This document shows positions 6,399 through 11,701 of a DNA stretch of 15,179 nt, in pieces. The notes under the pieces were generated by a model. The model saw only the letters and a program-made list of their open reading frames with translations. It did no database searches and was not told where the DNA came from. Position numbers and translations under genes: made by a program. Origin of the DNA: Alistipes sp. (GTDB lineage Bacteria; Bacteroidota; Bacteroidia; Bacteroidales; Rikenellaceae). The stretch is from assembly GCA_017631135.1 (NCBI GenBank), contig JAGBTW010000152.1, positions 1 to 15,179 on the forward strand, in the 5' to 3' direction. Each line of letters opens with the position of its first letter. The stretch's first letter is position 1.

Positions 6399-7709
6399 AT
6401 GGCAAAGTTTATAGTAGAGGGCGGTCATCGCCTAAAGGGTGAGATTAGACCGCAAGGTGCCAAAAATGAGGCACTTCAAATTATATGTGCCGCGTTGTTG
6501 ACCAAAGAACGCGTGGTGTTGCACAATGTGCCTATCATCGCCGATGTGATGCAGCTCATGGAGCTCATGTCGCGCATGGGCGTGAAGGTCGAGCGCCTGT
6601 CGGATGATGACTTCGCACTGCAGGCCGATGAGATTAACCTCGAGTACCTGCGCTCGGCAGACTATCACAAGCGCTGTCGTAAGTTGCGTGGCTCGGTGAT
6701 GATGATTGGTCCGCTCTTGGCGCGCTTTGGTGTGGGTTACATGCCCAAGCCTGGTGGCGACAAGATTGGTCGTCGTCGTCTCGACACCCACTTCCTCGGC
6801 TTCCAGAAGCTCGGTGCAAGCTTCAACTTCGATGCTGGTGACGAGTTCTACAGTGTCGAGGCAAAGGGTCTCAAGGGTACATACATGCTCTTGGACGAGG
6901 CTTCGGTTACGGGCACAGCGAACATCGTCATGGCAGCGGTGCTTGCCGAGGGTCGCACAACGATATATAATGCCGCGTGTGAACCCTACTTGCAGCAGTT
7001 GTGCAAGATGCTTAACCGCATGGGTGCGAAGATTTCGGGCATCGCCTCTAATCTCTTGGTCATCGATGGCGTCAAGGAGCTCGGTGGCACGGAGCATACT
7101 ATGCTTCCCGATATGATTGAGGTGGGTAGCTTCATCGGCATGGCAGCCATGACGCGCTCGGAGCTTACGATAAAGAATGTGTCGTACGACAACCTCGGTA
7201 TCATCCCCCAGCAGTTTGCTCGCATGGGCATACGCTTCGAGCAGCGTGGTGACGATATTTTCATTCCCCAGCAGGAGAACTACAGCATCGAGAGCTTCAT
7301 CGATGGCTCTATCATGACCATCGCCGATGCTCCATGGCCAGGTCTCACGCCCGACTTGCTCTCTATCTTCTTGGTTGTAGCACCCCAGGCCAAGGGTGCA
7401 GTGCTCATCCACCAGAAGATGTTCGAGAGTCGTCTCTTCTTTGTCGATAAGCTCATAGACATGGGTGCGCAGATTATCCTTTGTGACCCCCACCGCGCTA
7501 CGGTTATTGGTCACAACCACGAGCATCCGTTGCGTGCGGCGAATATGACATCGCCCGATATTCGCGCGGGCGTTGCGCTGTTGATTGCTGCCATGAGTGC
7601 CGAGGGTACAAGCACCATCCAGAATATCGAGCAGATAGATCGTGGCTATCGTGATATCGACAAGCGTCTCAATGCCCTTGGTGCGCGTATTACTCGCTTG
7701 GATGAGTAG
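6399..7709 (+). CDS. murA: UDP-N-acetylglucosamine 1-carboxyvinyltransferase (MurA), Asp-type active site
   Basis: Transfers enolpyruvate from PEP to UDP-GlcNAc, the first committed step of peptidoglycan precursor synthesis, in the cytoplasm. The protein is 436 residues from ATG 6399 (E. coli MurA has 419). Family marks: QGAKNEAL with Lys22, the PGG-D-KIGRRRLDTH loop, a two-fold repeated EPSP-synthase-like fold, WPGLTPD with Asp319 (the E. coli Asp305 region), and SPDIRAG with Arg389. The loop residue that is Cys115 in E. coli is Asp121 here (codon 6759-6761). Asp at this place occurs in naturally fosfomycin-insensitive MurA, for example in mycobacteria and Chlamydia. It has its own promoter and is followed by a hairpin and a repeat element, so it is probably transcribed alone. 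Confidence 0.95.
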   Translation: MAKFIVEGGHRLKGEIRPQGAKNEALQIICAALLTKERVVLHNVPIIADVMQLMELMSRMGVKVERLSDDDFALQADEINLEYLRSADYHKRCRKLRGSVMMIGPLLARFGVGYMPKPGGDKIGRRRLDTHFLGFQKLGASFNFDAGDEFYSVEAKGLKGTYMLLDEASVTGTANIVMAAVLAEGRTTIYNAACEPYLQQLCKMLNRMGAKISGIASNLLVIDGVKELGGTEHTMLPDMIEVGSFIGMAAMTRSELTIKNVSYDNLGIIPQQFARMGIRFEQRGDDIFIPQQENYSIESFIDGSIMTIADAPWPGLTPDLLSIFLVVAPQAKGAVLIHQKMFESRLFFVDKLIDMGAQIILCDPHRATVIGHNHEHPLRAANMTSPDIRAGVALLIAAMSAEGTSTIQNIEQIDRGYRDIDKRLNALGARITRLDE

Positions 7710-7722
7710 CACTTTGTTGTGA

Positions 7723-7748
7723 TAATAGCGCATCTACTGCCGCTATTA
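7723..7748 (+). terminator. hairpin after murA
   Basis: Perfect 8-bp arms TAATAGCG (7723-7730) and CGCTATTA (7741-7748) surround a 10-base loop, 13 bases after the murA stop. It lacks a clear T-run, so it could stall or protect the transcript end rather than be a full intrinsic terminator. It directly abuts the repeat element that follows. Confidence 0.4.
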
Positions 7749-7750
7749 AT

Positions 7751-7923
7751 GTCATTCCGAGCGTAGCCGAGGAATCTCCTCGTTGGCAATACACTGTATA
7801 CGGTAGTCTATGGTCGGCTTTAAGGAGATTCTTGAGTTCCTCTACCCTGCTCCGCTATGGCAAAACAAGCGAGCTTGTTCTGCTCACAGCTTAATCGCAG
7901 CGTTCACTATCGTTCAGAATGAC
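7751..7923. repeat. MITE-like intergenic repeat, copy 1
   Basis: A non-coding element of about 173 bp between murA and tdk. Its ends form a terminal inverted repeat: TGTCATTC (7750-7757) against GAATGACA (7917-7924), 8 bp perfect and continuing imperfectly inward. The inner 93 bp (7831-7923) is repeated in inverted orientation at 9698-9790 with 10 mismatches. A small perfect hairpin, AACAAGC-GA-GCTTGTT, lies at 7864-7879. No open frame or transposase is inside, and I could not define a target-site duplication. Non-autonomous mobile element or REP-like element are both possible. Confidence 0.7.
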
Positions 7924-7961
7924 AATATTGAAAAGCTATGAGGGTCAGAGGAATGTCTCAA

Positions 7962-8034
7962 TGCCTCACGATAAGTTTGATTAGAAAAATAATAAGGACG
8001 TGTTGCCTCACGATAAGTTTGATTAGAAAAATAA
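7962..8034 (+). repeat. tandem 42-bp duplication carrying -7 boxes upstream of tdk
   Basis: The 31-base unit 7962-7992 recurs at 8004-8034 with no mismatch, giving a period of 42 bp. Each unit contains TAAGTTTG, a match to the -7 consensus TAnnTTTG (7972-7979 and 8014-8021). The second box is 32 bases before the tdk ATG, so each unit may be a promoter for the tdk operon. I find no TTG at the expected -33 spacing for either, so strength is uncertain. Confidence 0.7.
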
Positions 8035-8052
8035 GGTAAAGGTAGAATAAGT

Positions 8053-8619
8053 ATGTTTTTGGAGAATAATAAGCATAAGGGATGGATTGAGGTGATCTGT
8101 GGTTCGATGTTCTCGGGTAAGACCGAGGAGTTGATACGTCGCATGAAGCGCGCGCAGTTTGCCAATTTGAAGGTCGAGATTTTCAAGCCATCAATCGATG
8201 TGCGTTACTCGGAGGGCGATGTTGTGTCGCACGACGCTAACGCTATACAGTCTACGCCCGTGGAGTCGGCACAGAACATCTTGCTGATGACCTCGGATGT
8301 CGATGTTGTGGGCATCGACGAGGCGCAGTTCTTCGACGATGGCATCGTCGATGTATGCCGCCAGCTGGCTAACAGTGGCGTGCGTGTCATCGTTGCAGGC
8401 TTGGATATGGACTATATGGGTGTGCCCTTTGGTCCTATGCCCGCGCTTATGGCTACGGCGGAGTATGTCACCAAGGTACATGCTATATGTGTGCGCTGTG
8501 GCGACCTCGCGCACCACTCTCACCGCCTCACGGCAGACGACAAGCAGGTGCTCCTGGGTGCACAGGATGCCTACCAGCCCATCTGTCGTCACTGCTTCAA
8601 CGAACTTCAAAATAAGTAA
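8053..8619 (+). CDS. tdk: thymidine kinase, zinc-binding (type II)
   Basis: Phosphorylates thymidine to dTMP using ATP in the nucleoside salvage pathway. The protein is 188 residues, typical for the bacterial type II enzyme. Walker A is GSMFSGKT at 17-24, followed by the usual TEELIRR helix. The DEAQFF segment at 89-94 contains the likely catalytic base Glu90. The thymidine-binding and lasso region is at about 115-175, and the zinc ligands are Cys146/Cys149 (CVRC) and Cys178/Cys181 (CRHC). It is the first gene of a three-gene operon: the next gene starts 10 bases after its stop. Its likely promoters lie in the tandem repeat just upstream. Confidence 0.96.
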   Translation: MFLENNKHKGWIEVICGSMFSGKTEELIRRMKRAQFANLKVEIFKPSIDVRYSEGDVVSHDANAIQSTPVESAQNILLMTSDVDVVGIDEAQFFDDGIVDVCRQLANSGVRVIVAGLDMDYMGVPFGPMPALMATAEYVTKVHAICVRCGDLAHHSHRLTADDKQVLLGAQDAYQPICRHCFNELQNK

Positions 8620-8629
8620 GTCATAGATT

Positions 8630-9193
8630 ATGCTCAAGGCTATTGAACAGTGTGTTGAGGTGCTCCGAGCTGGAGGCCTCATACTCTATCCTACCGACAC
8701 GGTGTGGGGTATAGGTTGCGACGCAACGAACGAGGAGGCTGTGGCAAAGGTCTACGCCCTAAAGCGCAGCGAGGAGAAGACCTCGATGTTGTGCCTTATG
8801 CGCGATGCCGATATGATTGTGCGCTATGTGAATAAGGCCCCAGGCATCGCCTTCGAGGTTATGGAGCTCTCGGACAAGCCCCTCACAGCTATCTTGCCAG
8901 GTGCTGTGGGCGTTGCCAAGAACCTTATCCCCGAGGCAGAGACCCTCGGCGTGCGCATCCCGCAGCATGAGTTCTGCCAGGCGTTGTTGCGCAAGTTTGG
9001 TCGCCCCATCGTCTCTACGTCGGCAAACATCTCGGGCGAGCCTACGGCAAAGCGCCTCAAGGATGTTGACGAGGTTATCATCAAGGGTGTCGACTATGTT
9101 GTCCATCCACGTTTCGAGGGTAAGCCCACGCTTAAGCCCAGCTCTATCATCGCCTTTGGCGAGGGTGGCGAGGTTGAGATTATAAGAAGCTAA
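8630..9193 (+). CDS. Sua5/YciO/YrdC family L-threonylcarbamoyl-AMP synthase
   Basis: A 187-residue single-domain YrdC-fold protein. Family members make threonylcarbamoyl-AMP from threonine, bicarbonate and ATP for the t6A37 modification of ANN-decoding tRNAs. Visible marks: YPTDTVWGIGCDA at 20-32, the Lys45-Arg46 pair (YALKR) that lines the substrate cleft, LGVRIP near 106-111 and STSANISGEPT at 129-139. It lacks the extra C-terminal Sua5 domain, so it is TsaC/YciO-like; YciO paralogues look similar, so the exact activity is not proven by sequence alone. It lies 10 bases after tdk and 5 bases before the thioesterase gene, in one operon. Confidence 0.9.
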   Translation: MLKAIEQCVEVLRAGGLILYPTDTVWGIGCDATNEEAVAKVYALKRSEEKTSMLCLMRDADMIVRYVNKAPGIAFEVMELSDKPLTAILPGAVGVAKNLIPEAETLGVRIPQHEFCQALLRKFGRPIVSTSANISGEPTAKRLKDVDEVIIKGVDYVVHPRFEGKPTLKPSSIIAFGEGGEVEIIRS

Positions 9194-9198
9194 CGACT

Positions 9199-9603
9199 AT
9201 GGCAGAGATTCTTATTACGCCTGTGCAGAAGCGCTTCTCGGATGTCGACTCGTTCATGCATGTCAACAACATCTGGCAGCAGAGCTACTTCGATATGGGA
9301 AAGACAGAGTTTTATACCAAGGTACTGGGTATTACGGGTGTCTTTGATAAGTTGCGCATCATCACCGCATCTACACATACCGACTACTATGGTCAGGTGC
9401 GCCTTACGGACGATATTGTGGTTACGACCGATGTATCACGCCTCGGCAATAAGAGCATGACCCTGCACCAGTGCATCATGTGTGGTGATAAGGTGCTCAC
9501 GGAGAGTTCATCTGTTATGGTGGCTTTCGACTTCGAGACGCAGCAGACGGTGCAGATACCCGACGAGTGGCGAGAGAAGCTATCACGCTACTTGAAGGAG
9601 TAA
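9199..9603 (+). CDS. hotdog-fold acyl-CoA thioesterase (4HBT/YbgC-like)
   Basis: A 134-residue single hotdog domain, the usual length for the 4-hydroxybenzoyl-CoA thioesterase/YbgC group, which hydrolyse acyl-CoA or acyl-ACP thioesters in the cytoplasm. The family motif is at 14-31: FSDVDSFMHVNNIWQQSYFD, with Asp17 as the likely catalytic residue and the His21-Val-Asn-Asn turn. The later segment with DYYGQVRLTDDIVV is the usual central strand pair. The substrate is not predictable. It is the third gene of the tdk operon, starting 5 bases after the tsaC-like stop and followed by an intrinsic terminator. Confidence 0.85.
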   Translation: MAEILITPVQKRFSDVDSFMHVNNIWQQSYFDMGKTEFYTKVLGITGVFDKLRIITASTHTDYYGQVRLTDDIVVTTDVSRLGNKSMTLHQCIMCGDKVLTESSSVMVAFDFETQQTVQIPDEWREKLSRYLKE

Positions 9604-9613
9604 ACTATAGCGA

Positions 9614-9643
9614 GCGTTGACCAATCGGTTGACGCCCGTTTTT
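9614..9643 (+). terminator. intrinsic terminator of the tdk operon
   Basis: The arms 9614-9622 (GCGTTGACC) and 9627-9635 (GGTTGACGC) form a 9-bp stem with two G-U pairs and a four-base AATC loop. A T-run follows at 9639-9643. It begins 11 bases after the thioesterase stop. Confidence 0.65.
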
Positions 9644-9697
9644 GTATCTATAAGCCGAAAAAAGAGAAGATGTGGAAAACCGTTGATAGCATCCTCT

Positions 9698-9851
9698 GTC
9701 ATCCTGAACGTAAGTGAACGCTGCGATTAAGCCATGAGCAGAGCAAGCGTGCTTGTTATGCCATGGCGGAGCAGGGTAGAGGAACTCAAGGTTTTCGTGG
9801 CGGTTGTTGGTCGTGCTGCCCGAGAGATGTTTCGCTTATGCTCAACATGAC
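9698..9851. repeat. MITE-like intergenic repeat, copy 2 (inverted)
   Basis: A non-coding element of about 154 bp between the thioesterase and lipoprotein genes. Its ends are an imperfect inverted repeat: GTCATCCTGAAC at 9698 against the complement of GCTCAACATGAC ending at 9851. Bases 9698-9790 are the reverse complement of 7831-7923 with 83 of 93 identical. The rest is more diverged but keeps the GTCAT...GAGC...ATCTC pattern of copy 1. A nested hairpin covers 9731-9767, with outer arms GCCATG/CATGGC and inner arms AGCAAGC/GCTTGTT. No coding frame is evident. Confidence 0.7.
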
Positions 9852-9865
9852 TTGCAGATTGTTAG

Positions 9866-9907
9866 GTAATTACATAATTACTAATTGCTAATTACTCATT
9901 ACTAATT
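9866..9907. repeat. AT-rich imperfect short repeats (TAATTAC/CTAATT units)
   Basis: Several near-copies of TAATTACTAATT-like units follow one another just after the repeat element. This is low-complexity sequence; I assign no function. Confidence 0.4.
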
Positions 9908-9920
9908 CCCATAAATGAAC

Positions 9921-9951
9921 AAAGGACTGCCCCGATGAGGAGCAGTCCTTT
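9921..9951. terminator. bidirectional hairpin terminator
   Basis: Perfect 10-bp arms AAAGGACTGC (9921-9930) and GCAGTCCTTT (9942-9951) surround an 11-base loop. On the plus strand the stem runs into TT at 9952-9953, making a run of five Ts. It lies 21 bases beyond the stop of the leftward lipoprotein gene and would end that transcript; in the other direction it would stop read-through from the tdk operon. Confidence 0.75.
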
Positions 9952-9972
9952 TTGTGTTATAAGGCTTATCGA

Positions 9973-11379
9973 TTAGATCTCGGGCATAGCCTCACCATCA
10001 AGGTCGATAACAATTGTTATCTGACCCATATCAGTATAGCCAAGACCAACAAGTGTGCGACCGTCAGCAGAAGCGCCAATGATTACATACGCATTCTCCT
10101 CTACGTTCATGTAGTTGTACAAGTCGATATCGTTATTATCAATCAACCAGTCTACGATAGGTGTCAACGTCTCTGAATCATTGATGTGGCTTACATACGC
10201 TGTCTCATAGCCAAGGGGTACATTGTTGAGGAATACAATACCATCGTTTGTCATTGCTGAAACAGAGCCAATAGCGCATGCACCAGCAAATGTGGTAAGC
10301 TCTCCAGTCTCTACGTTGTAGCATGCGGGCTGCTGTACCTCACCAGCACCCTCAGGGTATGTCTTAGCAACACCGTAGAGGTAGTTGCCGCTAGTTGTCA
10401 TGCGCACCTGGGTGTCACCAAAAGTAAGTGTAGGAACATAGTTAGAGTCATACTCAAACACGGGGTATGTGAAAGGAGTGTACTCATCCTCCCAGTATAC
10501 AGCCATCATAGCGTCAGACTGCTCGCAACCTACAATGTGACGATCGGGGCTTACGCCGTAGGGTGATACGCCAGAAAGAGGGTAGACGTTCTCGCCAACG
10601 GGCAAAACTGTGATACGATCCTTGATGACGTCGTATGCAAAAGGCACGATGTAGCCATAGAGGCTGCTGTAGTATGAGCTTTCGTCATACTCCCACCACC
10701 AACCAATAGCATACTCACCATCGGGTGTTACAGCGCTAAATGAGCTCATGTCAGATGTGGTAAGCTCGCTGAGGTCGAGCTTGATAGACTTGCCGTTGAT
10801 ATAAAGCGCAGCTTCACCCATCATGCTATCCTCATAAGTTGAACCTACAATAGTGCCATCATCTGCAACATCAATGCAGTCGAAGTTCTCAATCATGGTA
10901 AGCTCATCGGTGTTGAGGTCGATAATCATACTCTGACGATCGAAGCAACCAACAACCCAACGACCATTGTCTGAGATGGCATTTGCCGCTGCACCATTCT
11001 GGGGGCACCACTCGCGGTATGCGGGCACCTTGCGAGCACCGATTGTAACCTCCCTGGTCACTTTCTCCGAGCTGTTCTCTGCGATAGCCGATATTGCCTG
11101 AAGTGCGATGGTGTATACGGTGTCATACTTGAGATCCTCGAAGCGGTGTACAAGCTTGTCGGTCTTTGTTGTCTCGTTGTTGAGCGAGATCTCGTAGTAG
11201 GCAGCGCCCTCTACGGCAGCCCACGATACGGTTACGGTGTTCTCGATAACGTTGCAGTTGAACTCGGGAGTTGCCAACTGGTTGCTGTTTACGGGCTTGT
11301 TGGGGCCCTCCTCGTTGGTACATGCAATTGCCATGATGGCGAGCATGCCCACAGCGAGAGTCTTGAAAATGTTCTTCAT
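9973..11379 (-). CDS. lipoprotein with FN3-like domain and HAF-type repeats
   Basis: A 468-residue lipoprotein. The signal peptide ends in the lipobox AIAC with lipidated Cys20, followed by TNEEG, an acidic stretch of the kind that can direct Bacteroidota lipoproteins to the cell surface. I chose ATG 11379 because the signal peptide begins there; an upstream in-frame ATG (11433) would add 18 residues that spoil it and would lie upstream of the promoter. Residues about 35-115 resemble a fibronectin type III domain. From about 134 to the end there are repeated strands with Ser/Asp-Asp-Gly then (I/V)VG (for example SDNGRWVVG, ADDGTIVG, TPDGEYAIG, SADGRTLVG), the pattern of HAF repeats, probably a beta-propeller. 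No catalytic motif is visible. It is divergent from the amylase gene, which suggests but does not prove a role in glycan binding. Confidence 0.75.
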   Translation of the reverse strand: MKNIFKTLAVGMLAIMAIACTNEEGPNKPVNSNQLATPEFNCNVIENTVTVSWAAVEGAAYYEISLNNETTKTDKLVHRFEDLKYDTVYTIALQAISAIAENSSEKVTREVTIGARKVPAYREWCPQNGAAANAISDNGRWVVGCFDRQSMIIDLNTDELTMIENFDCIDVADDGTIVGSTYEDSMMGEAALYINGKSIKLDLSELTTSDMSSFSAVTPDGEYAIGWWWEYDESSYYSSLYGYIVPFAYDVIKDRITVLPVGENVYPLSGVSPYGVSPDRHIVGCEQSDAMMAVYWEDEYTPFTYPVFEYDSNYVPTLTFGDTQVRMTTSGNYLYGVAKTYPEGAGEVQQPACYNVETGELTTFAGACAIGSVSAMTNDGIVFLNNVPLGYETAYVSHINDSETLTPIVDWLIDNNDIDLYNYMNVEENAYVIIGASADGRTLVGLGYTDMGQITIVIDLDGEAMPEI

Positions 11380-11422
11380 AGTGTAAAATATTTTAATGTG
11401 TCTTATTCGTTTATGATGGGTG

Positions 11423-11452
11423 CAAAGATACATAAATATTTTTATCTTGCAA
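11423..11452 (-). promoter_or_regulatory. promoter of the HAF-repeat lipoprotein gene (TTG, 19 bp, TATCTTTG)
   Basis: Read on the minus strand, TTG (11452-11450) is followed by a 19-bp spacer and the exact -7 box TATCTTTG (11430-11423). The start codon is 44 bases further on. It is one of the best Bacteroidota promoter matches in the window. Confidence 0.65.
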
Positions 11453-11467
11453 GGCGTGTGCTCTTTT

Positions 11468-11484
11468 TCGCTGAATATCAGCGA
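11468..11484. promoter_or_regulatory. palindrome between the divergent lipoprotein and amylase genes
   Basis: TCGCTGAATATCAGCGA is a perfect palindrome with 7-bp arms and a 3-base centre. It lies 16 bases upstream of the lipoprotein -33 box in the 322-base divergent spacer. It could be an operator; no T-run follows on either side, so a terminator is unlikely. The rest of the spacer, apart from the two promoters, shows nothing I can name. Confidence 0.35.
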
Positions 11485-11622
11485 TTATAGAGTTGAATAA
11501 TCATGCAATATGCAGGGTGTCGCAGTCGCGCTATTCATCATTGAAAATGCTCCATTCGGCTCGAAAATAATCCCATCGGGTAAATTAAGCATGCTCGATT
11601 TCGTGTTGTGAAATATTTATGC

Positions 11623-11630
11623 TATCTTTG
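11623..11630 (+). promoter_or_regulatory. -7 box of the amylase gene (TATCTTTG)
   Basis: An exact TAnnTTTG match 72 bases before the amylase ATG. The -33 element is unclear: TTG at 11606-11608 is too close (14 bp). The leader of about 65 bases is AT-rich with no Shine-Dalgarno sequence. Confidence 0.55.
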
Positions 11631-11701
11631 CAACGATATGTGTGCGTATGTGCGCGCATGATGAGTTGAAAAATATTAATTAACACATAAAAAACACAGA
11701 C

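Noticed and set aside
6432..7733. 433-codon open frame on the minus strand
   Set aside because: It is antisense to murA, whose catalytic motifs are intact; the frame is a by-product of codon bias.
7962..8034. CRISPR array from the direct repeat
   Set aside because: There are only two copies with an 11-base gap and no cas genes; this is a tandem duplication.
7914..8186. 90-codon minus-strand frame with a repeated peptide (YFSNQTYREA)
   Set aside because: The repeated peptide only reflects the 42-bp tandem DNA repeat, and the frame overlaps the start of tdk on the opposite strand.
11380..11433. longer start for the HAF-repeat lipoprotein
   Set aside because: The extra 18 residues would precede and spoil the signal peptide, and this start lies upstream of the predicted promoter box.
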